Under the pieces are notes generated by a model. That model made no database searches, had not been told where the DNA came from, and worked only from the letters and a program-made list of their open reading frames with translations. Made by a program: the position numbers and the translations under genes. 64,000 nt of DNA from Bradyrhizobium glycinis (GTDB lineage: Bacteria > Pseudomonadota > Alphaproteobacteria > Rhizobiales > Xanthobacteraceae), in contig NZ_JACCHQ010000030.1 of the NCBI RefSeq assembly GCF_016031655.1, positions 1 through 64,000 of the forward strand, in the 5' to 3' direction. Of the stretch, positions 25,288-34,467 are shown piece by piece; the stretch's first letter is position 1; the number at the start of each line of letters is the position of its first letter.

Positions 25288-26544
25288 ATGACTGATCAAC
25301 GCAATACTTCCACTCCCATCGACCCGGCGAAGCTCGACCGGCTGGCCGAGGTGGCGGTGAAAGTGGGCCTGGGTTTGCGGCCGGGACAGGATCTGCTTCT
25401 GACGGCGCCCGCGATCGCGCTGCCCCTGGTGCGGCGGATCGCCGTGCACGCCTACAAGGCCGGCGCCGGCCTCGTGACGCCGATCCTTTCGGACGAGGAG
25501 ATGACGCTGGCGCGCTACCGCCACGGCCATGACAACAGCTTCGATCGTGCCGCCGGCTGGCTCTACGAGGGCATGGCCAAGGCGTTCTCCGACAACACCG
25601 CCCGGCTCGCCATCGTCGGCGATAATCCGATGTTGCTGTCGGGCGAGGATCCTTCCAAGGTGGCGCGCGCCAGCAAGGCCAATTCGATGGCCTATCAGCC
25701 TGCGCTGGAGAAGATCGTCAATTTCGACACCAACTGGAATATCATCGCTTATCCGAGCCCGTCCTGGGCAAAGCTGGTGTTTCCTGACGATCCTGAGGAT
25801 GTCGCGGTCGGCAAGCTCGCAGACGCGATTTTCGCCGCGTCCCGTGTCGATCGCGAGGACGCGATCAGCAATTGGGCGAGCCACAATGCCGTGCTGCGCG
25901 AGCGCACCAACTGGCTCAACGGCCAGCGTTTCCGCGCGCTGCAATACTCGGGTCCCGGCACCGATCTCACCATCGGACTTGCCGACGGCCACGAATGGGA
26001 AGGCGGCGCCTCGCTCTCCAAGAACGGCATCAGCTGCAACGCCAATATCCCAACCGAAGAGGTCTTCACCACGCCGCATTGCCGTCGCGTCTACGGCCAT
26101 GTCGTGAGCTCCAAGCCGCTGTCCTATCAGGGCACGCTGATCGACAACATCGCGGTGCGCTTCGAGGACGGCAAGATCGTCGATGCAAAGGCCTCGCGCG
26201 GCGCCGAGGTGCTGAACAAGGTGCTCGACACCGACGAGGGCGCGCGGCGCCTCGGCGAGGTGGCTTTGGTGCCGCATTCCTCGCCGATCTCGCAGAGCGG
26301 ACTGTTGTTCTACAACACACTGTTCGACGAGAACGCGGCCTCGCACATCGCGCTCGGCCAGTGCTATTCGAAGTGCTTCGTCAATGGTGCCCAGCTCACG
26401 CCGCAGCAGATCGCGGCCCAAGGTGGCAATCAGAGCCTGATCCATATCGACTGGATGATCGGCTCGGCCGAGACCGACATCGACGGCATCTTGGCCGACG
26501 GCAGCAAAGTGCCCGTCTTCCGCAAGGGCGAATGGGCGAAGTAG
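25288..26544 (+). CDS. M29-family metalloaminopeptidase (AmpS/thermophilic type)
   Basis: The 418-residue cytosolic aminopeptidase removes N-terminal residues and uses two metal ions. Family features are the N-terminal LDRLAEVAVKVGLGLRPGQDLLL, the GPGTDLTIGLADGHEWEGG strand, CNANIPTEEVFTTPHCRRVYGHV (acidic metal ligand region), GRxxEV-like VDAKASRGAEVLNKVLDTDEGARRLGEVALV, and the C-terminal NQSLIHIDWMIGS with conserved histidine and aspartate. Length is normal. GGCAGAGGG precedes the ATG. It follows the lyase gene by 113 bp on the same strand. Confidence 0.88.
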   Translation: MTDQRNTSTPIDPAKLDRLAEVAVKVGLGLRPGQDLLLTAPAIALPLVRRIAVHAYKAGAGLVTPILSDEEMTLARYRHGHDNSFDRAAGWLYEGMAKAFSDNTARLAIVGDNPMLLSGEDPSKVARASKANSMAYQPALEKIVNFDTNWNIIAYPSPSWAKLVFPDDPEDVAVGKLADAIFAASRVDREDAISNWASHNAVLRERTNWLNGQRFRALQYSGPGTDLTIGLADGHEWEGGASLSKNGISCNANIPTEEVFTTPHCRRVYGHVVSSKPLSYQGTLIDNIAVRFEDGKIVDAKASRGAEVLNKVLDTDEGARRLGEVALVPHSSPISQSGLLFYNTLFDENAASHIALGQCYSKCFVNGAQLTPQQIAAQGGNQSLIHIDWMIGSAETDIDGILADGSKVPVFRKGEWAK

Positions 26545-26827
26545 CCCTGCGTCACTCGGCTTGATCGCGGACCAGCTGAGCCGCCGCGCGGCCGGCGGCC
26601 AGAGCCCATACCAGTGCCGTCGCGCACTTTGTCGCACCCCGGAAGGACCGGGTCATGTCCGTGGATTTGCAAGAAAATTGCGGCGTTAACCGTTTGCACG
26701 TGTCGCTTCCGGCTGATTCTCGAAATCGATGTAAGAAAGAATTAGAAACGGGCCACTAGCGTCCGAACATCTTTCGAGACAATCCCGGCCGGGATTCGGC
26801 CGCAAATATCATTTCCCGAGGAAGCAG

Positions 26828-27277
26828 ATGTCATTGATTGAAGTCGGTAGTTGCAATGTTGACCTCGAGCCGAGCCCGATCGAGCCGTCCTGGATAATCG
26901 AGGGAAACCCGGTGTCGCGCTCGCGCGTCCTGTCCACCAGCGCCGACCGCACCGCCCAGACCATCATCTGGCACTGCACGGAAGGCCGCTTCAACTGGTA
27001 CTACGACATCGACGAGACGATCATGATTATGGAAGGCTCGATCGTGCTCGAGAGCGATGGTATGCCCCCTAAGCGCTACGGCCCCGGCGACGTCATTTTC
27101 TTCCGCGACGGCGCGCATGCCAAATGGCATGTCGAAGGCCACGTCAAGAAGATCGCCTTCTGCCGCAAGACCAATCCGGTGATGATCGGTTTCCTGATCC
27201 GCGTCGTTAACAAGCTGAAGAAGATGTTCGCCTCCACCGGCGAGCGCCGTCCGGCCTCGCTGATGGGCGCCGGCTAA
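26828..27277 (+). CDS. Small cupin-fold protein (DUF861-like)
   Basis: A 149-residue protein with a single cupin barrel. Core strands are WHCTEGRFNWYYDIDETIMIMEG, then KRYGPGDVIFFRDGAHAKWHVEG. Acidic and histidine residues sit where cupin metal ligands usually fall, although the first-motif histidines are largely replaced (D-I-D-E). This is the pattern of the DUF861/(S)-ureidoglycine-aminohydrolase-like cupins. The C-terminal 35 residues are a hydrophobic-basic helix (MIGFLIRVVNKLKKMF) that could touch the membrane. GAGGAAG precedes the ATG, and a terminator follows. Function unknown. Confidence 0.78.
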   Translation: MSLIEVGSCNVDLEPSPIEPSWIIEGNPVSRSRVLSTSADRTAQTIIWHCTEGRFNWYYDIDETIMIMEGSIVLESDGMPPKRYGPGDVIFFRDGAHAKWHVEGHVKKIAFCRKTNPVMIGFLIRVVNKLKKMFASTGERRPASLMGAG

Positions 27278-27320
27278 GCGGACATCAAGGTCTCAAGGAC
27301 GCTTCCCAGCGGCCACGACG

Positions 27321-27355
27321 AAGAGGGTCGGGATCAAGGTCCCGGCCCCTCTTTT
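27321..27355 (+). terminator. Rho-independent terminator after the cupin gene
   Basis: Aagagggtcggga (27321-27333) pairs with tcccggcccctctt (27340-27353) around a short loop, with one bulge, followed by TTTT. It probably serves the cupin gene and lies just before the convergent gene at 27373. Confidence 0.75.
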
Positions 27356-27372
27356 CGTTTCCATGACGACCT

Positions 27373-27894
27373 TCATGGCCTACGCCGTCGCGCTCTGACC
27401 TCCACCATCAGCCGCCAATCCTGCGCTGCTGCCGACTTTGCCTCACCGAGCCAAAGGAAAGAGTCGTCGGTGATATCGGTAAAGCTCCAGCGCGTCAGTT
27501 CGCCGGATTCGGTCGTGCCTTCCTGCACGATGTCCTCGCCACGGGGGCGGCCGATCTGCTGCCGGAACACGCGGCGGCCCGGATCGAACCAGGAAATCCG
27601 CCACGCATCCATGGCCGGATCGTAGACGCGCATCGTGGTGCCGTACCAATTGCCGGCGATCGGAAAGGCCGCGCTGCCCGCCGGCCGGGGAATGATCCAG
27701 ACGTCCTGCACGGCACGGCCCTCCAGCACCCAGCCGAAATGGATTTCGCCCGGCGCGGTGTGGCTCCTGCCGTCCGGTCCATGGGCGGTGATCTCGGCGT
27801 CCCAATCGCCGACGAAACGGCCGTAGAGCTGGAGCGCGGCCGCATGTTCGGGATGCGGTGCGCTGGCGTGAAGAAGTCTCGCAAAGTCGTTCAT
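27373..27894 (-). CDS. DUF1579-like lipocalin-type protein, unknown function
   Basis: The 173-residue soluble protein begins MNDFARLLHASAPHPEHAAA. It then has a beta-rich core: GRFVGDWDAEITAHGPDG, EIHFGWVLEGRAVQDVWI, NWYGTTMRVYDPAMDAWRISWFDP and ELTRWSFTDITDDSFLW. The G-x-W-x-x-E pattern near the start and repeated W/F-ending strands are typical of small beta-barrel proteins of the DUF1579 sort. AGGAGA precedes the internal ATG chosen. Ligand and role unknown. It is followed upstream on the same strand by a DMT exporter 71 bp away. Confidence 0.7.
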   Translation of the reverse strand: MNDFARLLHASAPHPEHAAALQLYGRFVGDWDAEITAHGPDGRSHTAPGEIHFGWVLEGRAVQDVWIIPRPAGSAAFPIAGNWYGTTMRVYDPAMDAWRISWFDPGRRVFRQQIGRPRGEDIVQEGTTESGELTRWSFTDITDDSFLWLGEAKSAAAQDWRLMVEVRARRRRP

Positions 27895-27965
27895 GTTGCT
27901 CTCCTGTTGCCGAGGATTCAGCACGGATGAGCCGCGGGGGACTTGGAGAAAATTGCCGTCGATCG

Positions 27966-28910
27966 TCAGGTCTTGTGCAGCGACAGATGTCTCATGGGAC
28001 GATCGGCCTCCGCCTGCGTCGACCGATTGCTCGAGCTCTCAGCACGCCAGATGGCGACAACGGCGACAATGACGAGACCCGCGCCCACCAGCATCATGCG
28101 AGAGAATGGCTCTCCGAGCACGAGGGTGCCGAGCAGCACCGCGATGACCGGATTGACGAAAGTGTAGGTCGAGACCAGGGAGGTCGAGACATTCTCGAGC
28201 AGCCAATTGTAGGCGACGAATCCGATCACGCTGCCGGAGACGATCAGCCAAAGAGCTGCTGCAACTGAGGTCATCGAGACCTCGCTCGGTCTAAAACTCT
28301 CCAGCTCGCCCGTCAGCCAGCTGATCGCGAACAACACGGCGCCTCCAATCGATAGCTGCATGCCAGAGAGCGCGATCGCGGATTCCTGATGTGACATGCT
28401 GCGCGACAGCACGGTGCCGATCGACCACGACAGCGCCGCAGCGAGCAGCCACACGATCGGAAGCATGCTGATGCCGGCCTGCTCGGCATTCTGCAATGCC
28501 ACGAGCCCGACGCCCACGAAGCCGGGGACGAGCGCGAGCAGCGCGATCAGCCGCGGGCGCTGATCGCCCGGGAATAGGGTGTCCGCCAGAAGGATCCAGA
28601 ACGGAATCGTGGCGAGGACGATGGCGGCCACGCCGGACGGAACCGATTGTTGTGCGAAGGCGAGAACGCCGTGGCAGCCGACGAAGAAAAGCAGCCCGCA
28701 AAGGCCTGCCTGCAACCATGTCCGCCCCGGGGCGCTCGCGACATGTCTGCCGCTCAAGGCAAGCAAGATCATGCCGCCGCAGAACGATCGAACTGCCATC
28801 AGCAGAAACGGCGGTATCGATGTCAATCCCAGCGTGATCGCGAAATAGGTGGAACCCCACAGGAGATAGATGGCCGCAAACGAGCCGATAACCAGGAACC
28901 GTCTGCTCAT
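27966..28910 (-). CDS. EamA/DMT-family inner-membrane exporter
   Basis: The 314-residue protein has ten predicted membrane helices arranged as two EamA repeats. The first starts AAIYLLWGSTYFAITLGLTSIPP, with GGMILLALSG and AFAQQSVPSGVAAIVLATIPFW. The second begins ISMLPIVWLLAAALSWSIGTVL and ends GTLVLGEPFSRMMLVGAGLVIVAVV. These are the YedA/RhaT-like drug/metabolite transporter signatures. The internal ATG with upstream CGGAG was preferred. Substrates of such proteins (amino acids, metabolites) cannot be read from sequence. It may be cotranscribed with the gene at 27373. Confidence 0.88.
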   Translation of the reverse strand: MSRRFLVIGSFAAIYLLWGSTYFAITLGLTSIPPFLLMAVRSFCGGMILLALSGRHVASAPGRTWLQAGLCGLLFFVGCHGVLAFAQQSVPSGVAAIVLATIPFWILLADTLFPGDQRPRLIALLALVPGFVGVGLVALQNAEQAGISMLPIVWLLAAALSWSIGTVLSRSMSHQESAIALSGMQLSIGGAVLFAISWLTGELESFRPSEVSMTSVAAALWLIVSGSVIGFVAYNWLLENVSTSLVSTYTFVNPVIAVLLGTLVLGEPFSRMMLVGAGLVIVAVVAIWRAESSSNRSTQAEADRPMRHLSLHKT

Positions 28911-28981
28911 GATTGCTCCGACTGAGATGGATATCGGAGCAACCAAGTCGTTACCGGTTGATGCGTTCCGGTTCAGACGCT

Positions 28982-29794
28982 TCAGACCCCGTCGAGGATG
29001 ATCACCGTCGGCTTCGTCGGCAGCGTATCCCGCGACATCCGGAACGAGCGCTCGAGGCGGCGGTCGATCTCGAACTGCTGGCCGATCCGGCGCATGAAGT
29101 CGTCGAGCGGGGTGGCGAAGCGGTGCATCGGCAGCACCACCGAGGCGCGCAGCCGCCTGGTGATCTCGGAGATGCCGTCGAGCGACATGGTATAGGTACC
29201 GTCAATCGGTACCATCACGATGTCGAGCCGCCCAATCTGGGCAAAATGGCTGTCGTCGAGCTTATGGTGAAGATGGCCGAGATGGCCGATGCAGAGGCCG
29301 GCCGCCTCGAAGATGAAGATGGAATTGCCGTCGCGGATCATGTCACTGCCGGCATCGTCGCTGTAATAACGTCGAATGTCGGTCGTGACGTTGCGGATGA
29401 AGGTGTCGCTGATGCGCTGCGACACGATCGCCGGCTTGCCGTCGTCGCTCCAGCCATGCAGCACATGGGGAATTCGTTTGTCCGGATACAAGGAATAGTG
29501 CGTGCTGTGCGCGCGGTTCATGGTGACGACATCGGGCAGTCGCCCCACCTGATAAGCGCCACTATAATCGGTCGCGATGCGCAAGCCGGCGGGCGTGTCG
29601 ATGAAATAGGTGGAATGGCCGGCATAGGTGATCTCGACCTCGGCCGCAGCTGCCGCCTGCCTGAAGACCACCGGCATGACCCGCGGCGCCGCATTGGCCA
29701 TCGCGAGGCATTCGCTGCGCTGCAGCTGTTGGGCGAGGGCAGGGGTTAGGAATGCGCCAAACAGCGCGATAGCCGCCAAAACCAGTCGCCGCAT
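28982..29794 (-). CDS. Exported metallo-beta-lactamase-fold hydrolase (UlaG-like)
   Basis: A 270-residue protein. The signal peptide (MRRLVLAAIALFGAFLTPALAQ) is followed by a beta-lactamase-fold domain: VEITYAGHSTYFIDTPAGLRIATDYSG, then VVTMNRAHSTHYS where the usual HxHxDH metal motif should be. GLCIGHLGHLHH and IDIVMVPIDGTYTMS-like strands follow (here LDIVMVPIDGTYTM), with VVLPMHRFATP near the end. The layout is that of Lactamase_B_3/UlaG-like hydrolases. The canonical motif is degenerate (H-S-T-H), so metal binding may differ. Periplasmic location is inferred from the signal. Confidence 0.78.
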   Translation of the reverse strand: MRRLVLAAIALFGAFLTPALAQQLQRSECLAMANAAPRVMPVVFRQAAAAAEVEITYAGHSTYFIDTPAGLRIATDYSGAYQVGRLPDVVTMNRAHSTHYSLYPDKRIPHVLHGWSDDGKPAIVSQRISDTFIRNVTTDIRRYYSDDAGSDMIRDGNSIFIFEAAGLCIGHLGHLHHKLDDSHFAQIGRLDIVMVPIDGTYTMSLDGISEITRRLRASVVLPMHRFATPLDDFMRRIGQQFEIDRRLERSFRMSRDTLPTKPTVIILDGV

Positions 29795-29885
29795 GGATCC
29801 GTCCCCGATGACTTCGCGGCGAAGTCTAGCGTGCAATGCGGAGGCTCGCCAATGGGGTGCGATCAACAGCGCGTCAGTGTCGCAC

Positions 29886-31415
29886 CTATTGCTCGCGCTT
29901 CGGGCTGAACTTCCAGGTGACCGCGACAAGGCCTGCGGTGATCAGGCCGCTGATGAGGCCGGCCAGCGGCAAAGCGAGCAACAGTGCGGCGGTGGCGGCC
30001 CAGCCGATCGAGGAGAAGGCCTCGGCGAAGGTCGCCAGCCGCGAGGACGTCTGGCGGCGTCGGAATTGGCTGCGTCTTGCCTGCACTCGGAACCAAAGCT
30101 GGATCGCGGTTGCCGAGGCGGCGCTGACGATGATCGCGCCGGCGCTGATTGCGGCCTGATTGGGCGAGGCGAACGCCAGCGCCGCCAGCAGCGGAGCGAA
30201 GATTGCGGCGATCGCGATCAGCACCACCTCGATCTTGGCCCGGATGATGCCGGACGGCATCAAGGGCGCGGTCGCGACCAAGTCGGGCGCGTCCTCGCCC
30301 GAGATCGTCAGCCAGGCGAGCCCGCCCGCGAGCTGTCCGGCCGCCATCACGATGACGGGTGTGATCAGCGTCAGCGCCGCCGAGCTGTCGGCAAAATTGC
30401 GCCAGAGCAGCAGCGCCGGCGGCACCAGATAAAGCAGCTGCATCAAGGTTTGCGAGATCAGCCATGGATCGCGCCACAGCAGCATGAATTCCTTGCGACG
30501 CAGCGCCTGCTGGCGCGATCCGCCGCGGAACGCGCGGTCCTTGGCACGGACGCGGCCGGACGTGGCGTAGGCCGCCGCATCGATCGCGGTGTCGGCAAAG
30601 CGGTGCGAGAAGATCGCCATCACCCCGCCGAGCATGACCAGCGCGAGCGCGAGAAGCAGCGCCAGCGCCTCGTTGCCGCCCATCGCCGCCCGCGCCGGCC
30701 ACCACCAGGTGCTGTCGACGTCGGGCGCGTAGGCGGCAAGGCTCCCCGAGGTCAGGATGGTGAAGCGCGACAGCGTGCCGTAGGACATGATCGCCGCGAC
30801 CTGAAGCGCAATCACGAAGCCCGCGCCGATGATGGCGGCGAGGATCTGGGCGATCAGGCGCGTCCGCGCCGGGCCAATCAGCCGGAACAGGAGAATGGTG
30901 ACGGCGATCGCGATCGCCGCCGCCGACAGGCCCATCGCAATGACGACGCCGAAGGCTGCGAGCCACCGCGCGCCGCCGCCGATCACCAGAACGTCGATGA
31001 AGGGTGTCGAGAACAGCAGCGCCAGCGCGGTGATGGTCAGCGCGATCGCGGCGATGCGGACCGAGAAAAGATTGGCGAGCCTCGCCGGCGAGGACATGAT
31101 CAGGTCGAGATCGGCGCGGGCGTAGAATACCCGTGTCACGGATTCGATCGCCTGCGACAGCATCAAGGTCCAGGCGAGAAAGATCGTCGCCGAAATGACG
31201 ATCAGCGAGGTTTTGTCGAGCGGCAGCTGCAGGTCGGCGAAGCGGCCGATCACCGTCCAGGCCGGCAGGTGGAGCAGCGCGGCGAAGCATAACAGGCCGA
31301 TCATTGCCGCGCGCGCCCGTTTGCGGCGCCCGCCCGTCATCATGGCGAGCCATTCGCGCCAGGCGAGCCGCAGCTCGTGGCGAGCAAACCAGGACAGCGC
31401 GGTTGCCGAGCTCAT
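29886..31415 (-). CDS. ABC exporter permease (ABC-2-like)
   Basis: The 509-residue membrane protein has about 10-12 hydrophobic spans and an N-terminal cytoplasmic start (MSSATALSWFARHELRLAW). Central cytoplasmic loops contain ALRRKEFMLLWRDPWLISQTL, typical of two-repeat ABC-2-type permeases that carry an RKE/LWRDP loop in each half. The start ATG overlaps the stop of the ATPase gene (31412-31415), so the two form an operon and one transporter. Substrate unknown. No sensor or regulator is attached. Confidence 0.8.
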   Translation of the reverse strand: MSSATALSWFARHELRLAWREWLAMMTGGRRKRARAAMIGLLCFAALLHLPAWTVIGRFADLQLPLDKTSLIVISATIFLAWTLMLSQAIESVTRVFYARADLDLIMSSPARLANLFSVRIAAIALTITALALLFSTPFIDVLVIGGGARWLAAFGVVIAMGLSAAAIAIAVTILLFRLIGPARTRLIAQILAAIIGAGFVIALQVAAIMSYGTLSRFTILTSGSLAAYAPDVDSTWWWPARAAMGGNEALALLLALALVMLGGVMAIFSHRFADTAIDAAAYATSGRVRAKDRAFRGGSRQQALRRKEFMLLWRDPWLISQTLMQLLYLVPPALLLWRNFADSSAALTLITPVIVMAAGQLAGGLAWLTISGEDAPDLVATAPLMPSGIIRAKIEVVLIAIAAIFAPLLAALAFASPNQAAISAGAIIVSAASATAIQLWFRVQARRSQFRRRQTSSRLATFAEAFSSIGWAATAALLLALPLAGLISGLITAGLVAVTWKFSPKREQ

Positions 31416-32161
31416 GCCGCGGCCTGGAGCGTCACCAGCGCGATGAAGAGATCTTCCAGGCTGGTGTCGGCATGGCCGTTCTGCTGGCGCAGCTCGGTGA
31501 GCGTACCTTCCGCGACCAGGCGGCCTGAGGCGATCACGCCGATGCGGTCGGCCATCCGCTCGGCGACCTCGAGGATATGCGTGGTCATGATGACGGTGCA
31601 GCCGGCGCGGACACGCGCGCTGAGCAGGCCCTTCACATGACGGGCGGAGACCGCATCGAGCCCCGTCAGCGGCTCATCGAGGATGATGAGGCGGGGATCG
31701 TGCACCAGCGCCCCTGCGAGAGCGACCTTCTGGCGCATGCCCTTGGAAAAGCCCTCGCAGCGCTCGTGGCGGTGCGCCTCGAGCCCGAGCGAATCGAGCA
31801 GTTCCTCGGCGGCCGGTTGCGCGATCGGCGGCGCGATGCCCCAGAGGCCGGCGACGAATTCGAGATATTCGAGCGGGGTGAGCTTGTCGTAGATCATGGG
31901 CTCGTCGGAGACCCAGGCCATCACCTGCTTGGCGGCGACGGGATCCTGGAGCGCATCGATGCCGAAGATCGAGACGGCGCCGGCATCGGGCCTGAGCAGG
32001 CCCGCAACCATGCGCAAAGTGGTGGTCTTGCCGGCGCCGTTTGGGCCGACCAGCGCATAGAATTCGCCGGCGTGAATGCTGAGATCGAGGCTGTCGACCG
32101 CCAAACGGTCAAAACGCTTCGTTAACCCTCGGACTTCCAGGGCCGAGTTATCCGGCTTCAT
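31412..32161 (-). CDS. ABC exporter ATP-binding subunit
   Basis: The 249-residue ATPase energises the permease it overlaps. Walker A is GPNGAGKTTTLRM, Q-loop VMAWVSDEPMIYDKLTPLEYL, signature GFSKGMRQKVALAGAL, Walker B LIILDEPLTGLD, switch histidine in MTTHILEVAERM. The layout is of the ABC-2/CcmA group (DrrA-like). I start at ATG 32159-32161; a GTG three codons earlier is an alternative. It is divergent from livH with 273 bp between. Confidence 0.9.
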   Translation of the reverse strand: MKPDNSALEVRGLTKRFDRLAVDSLDLSIHAGEFYALVGPNGAGKTTTLRMVAGLLRPDAGAVSIFGIDALQDPVAAKQVMAWVSDEPMIYDKLTPLEYLEFVAGLWGIAPPIAQPAAEELLDSLGLEAHRHERCEGFSKGMRQKVALAGALVHDPRLIILDEPLTGLDAVSARHVKGLLSARVRAGCTVIMTTHILEVAERMADRIGVIASGRLVAEGTLTELRQQNGHADTSLEDLFIALVTLQAAA

Positions 32162-32434
32162 GACGGCCACACCATCCGGTTTGCATCGCCCGCGACCATG
32201 ACCTGAAGATGTTTCGGCACCGTGAATCGCACTGCTGCAAATTCCGCCAACCGGATTGGACTAAAGGCAAGGCATCCCGACAAGTCACCGTTTGTTGACA
32301 GCGCGCGGGCGTTCAGGCTGAATTGATTCCGGACAAATGGCGCGAACGCGGCGAAACGACTGCGTAGCGACTGGACACAAGATGCGGCAAGGCGGCCTAG
32401 AAGAACGCCGGTTGCATCGGGAGGACGCGCGTCA

Positions 32435-33310
32435 ATGCTGGATTTCGTTCAGCAGCTGGTCAGCGGTGTTGCGCTCGGCTGCGTCTACGGCCTGATCGCG
32501 CTCGGCTTCGTGCTCGTCTACAAGGCCACCGAAGTCGTCAATTTTGCCCAGGGCGATCTGATGATGCTGGGCGGCTTCTTCGCCTTCACCTTCATCGGCA
32601 TGATGGGCCTAAACTACTGGATCGGCTTCGCCGGTGCGGTCGCTGCCATGGCGCTGTTCGGCATGCTCGCCGAGCGCGTGGTCGTGCGGCCGATCCTCGG
32701 CTATCCCCAGTTCTCCATCATCATGGTTACGATCGGTCTCGGCTATTTCCTGCGTTCGGTCGCCGGCATGATCTGGGGCACCGACGACCTGAAGATCGAG
32801 ACGCCGTTCAGCCAGGGCGTGCTGCGCGTGGGCTCGCTGGTGCTCGCCTACGACAAGCTCTCCGTGATCGCGGCGACGATGATCCTGTGCACGCTGCTCT
32901 GGCTGTTCTTCAACAAGACCACGCTCGGCACCGCGATGCGCGCCAGCTCCGAGAACATGCTGGCAGCCTATTACATGGGCATTCCGGTCAAGCGCGTCGT
33001 ATCCGTCGTCTGGGCGATCAGCGCGGCGGTCGCGACCTGCGCCGGCGTGCTGCTGGCGCCGATCACCTTCATCCACTCGAACGTCGGCCTCGTGCTCGGC
33101 CTCAAGGCGTTTCCCGCCGCCGTGCTCGGCGGCTTCGGCTCGATCCCCGGCGCCGTGGTCGGCGGCGTCCTGATCGGCGTGATCGAGAGCATGGCCGGCT
33201 TTTACCTGCCCGAGGGCTGGAAGGATGTCGCGCCCTACATCGTACTGCTGACCGTGCTGCTGCTGAAGCCCGAGGGCCTGTTTGGCCTCCACGTCCGCAA
33301 GAAGGTCTGA
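32435..33310 (+). CDS. livH: Branched-chain-amino-acid-type ABC permease LivH
   Basis: This 291-residue inner-membrane permease is one half of a hydrophobic-amino-acid-type (HAAT) uptake transporter. It has about eight spans and the signatures GVALGCVYGLIALGFVLVYKATEVVNFAQGDLMMLG, split here as SGVALGCVYGLIALG and ATEVVNFAQGDLMM, and later ALKAFPAAVLGGFGSIPGA-like sequence (LGLKAFPAAVLGGFGSIPGA). A TTGACA/CTGAAT pair with 17-bp spacing (32295-32323) may be its promoter. It leads the operon livH-livM-livG-livF-acyl-CoA synthetase-livK. Confidence 0.93.
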   Translation: MLDFVQQLVSGVALGCVYGLIALGFVLVYKATEVVNFAQGDLMMLGGFFAFTFIGMMGLNYWIGFAGAVAAMALFGMLAERVVVRPILGYPQFSIIMVTIGLGYFLRSVAGMIWGTDDLKIETPFSQGVLRVGSLVLAYDKLSVIAATMILCTLLWLFFNKTTLGTAMRASSENMLAAYYMGIPVKRVVSVVWAISAAVATCAGVLLAPITFIHSNVGLVLGLKAFPAAVLGGFGSIPGAVVGGVLIGVIESMAGFYLPEGWKDVAPYIVLLTVLLLKPEGLFGLHVRKKV

Positions 33311-33315
33311 ACGCC

Positions 33316-34467
33316 ATGCGCTTCCTGTTCAAGACCGACTACGAGGACGACATCAAGCTGTTCCCGCATTCGGGCTACGTCGTCACCTACGGCGTCCTGC
33401 TCGCGCTGCTGCTGATCGCGCCTTACGTGCTCTCCAGTTATCTGATGAGCCAGCTCGTCTTCGTCTGCATCTATGCGACCGTCGGCGTGGCGCTCTTGAT
33501 CCTGACCGGCTTCACCGGCCAGGCCTCGCTCGGGCACGCGGCGTTCCTCGCCATCGGCGCCTACACGGCCGCGTACTTGCAGAAGTACAACGTGCCGTTC
33601 CCGGTCTACTTCCTCGCCGCCGGGCTGTTGACCGGCATCATCGGCGCGATGGTCGGCTTCCCGGCGCTGCGCCTCACCGGCATCTATCTCGTCATCGCCA
33701 CGATATCGTTCGCATTGATCGTGGAGGAGATCCTGGCGCGGTGGGAGAGCGTCACCCACGGCAACGAGGGCATGCGGGTCAAGACGCTGTCGCTGCTCGG
33801 CGTCGCGGTGCCGCGCGACAGCCCGACCTTCTATTACCTCTGCCTTGCCGTGCTGGTGCTGACCATCGTCGGCACACTCAATTTGCTGCGTTCGCCGACG
33901 GGCCGCGCCTTCGTCGCGATCCGCGATTCCGAGACGGCGGCGCGCAGCATGGGCGTCAATGTCGCGCTCTACAAGGTGAAGTCGTTCGCGATCTCGGCCG
34001 CGATCACCGGCTTTGCCGGCGTCCTGTTCGCGCACAAGCTCTCCTTCATCTCGCCGGAGATGTTCACGCTTCAGCTCTCGATCGAGTTCATCATCGTGAT
34101 TCTGATCGGCGGCACCTTCAGCCTGCACGGCGCCGTGCTCGGCGCGATCTTCATCGTGATGATCGACCCGTTCCTCACCTATCTGAAGGACGACATGCCC
34201 GGCATCATCGCCGGCGTCGCCGCGGCATTCGGCGCCGGCACGGCGACTGCGGGCAATATCGAGGCGAAGGTTGCGGCCTTCGCCTCGCTCAACGGCCTGA
34301 AGGGCGCGATCTACGGCATCATCATCGTGCTGTTCGTGCTGTTCGAACCGCTCGGGCTCTACGGCCGCTGGCTCAAGATCAAGCTCTTCTTCCAGCTGTT
34401 CCCGCTCTATAAGCGCGCCACCTTCAAGCGGCAGAAGATCTACGTGAAGTCGGAGCGCAATCGATGA
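33316..34467 (+). CDS. livM: Branched-chain-amino-acid-type ABC permease LivM
   Basis: The 383-residue partner permease of livH begins MRFLFKTDYEDDIKLFPHSG and has about ten membrane spans. Family blocks are LILTGFTGQASLGHAAFLAIGAYTAAYL (as TGFTGQASLGHAAFLAIG), FPALRLTGIYLVIATISFA, and FVAIRDSETAARSMGVNVALYKVKSF, the conserved cytoplasmic loop. The start is 5 bp after livH, and the stop overlaps the start of livG by four bases (ATGA). Confidence 0.92.
   Translation: MRFLFKTDYEDDIKLFPHSGYVVTYGVLLALLLIAPYVLSSYLMSQLVFVCIYATVGVALLILTGFTGQASLGHAAFLAIGAYTAAYLQKYNVPFPVYFLAAGLLTGIIGAMVGFPALRLTGIYLVIATISFALIVEEILARWESVTHGNEGMRVKTLSLLGVAVPRDSPTFYYLCLAVLVLTIVGTLNLLRSPTGRAFVAIRDSETAARSMGVNVALYKVKSFAISAAITGFAGVLFAHKLSFISPEMFTLQLSIEFIIVILIGGTFSLHGAVLGAIFIVMIDPFLTYLKDDMPGIIAGVAAAFGAGTATAGNIEAKVAAFASLNGLKGAIYGIIIVLFVLFEPLGLYGRWLKIKLFFQLFPLYKRATFKRQKIYVKSERNR

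Noticed and set aside
25117..26637. 506-codon minus-strand frame over the aminopeptidase
   Set aside because: Shadow of the M29 gene; His/Arg-rich composition, no ribosome site, no family resemblance.
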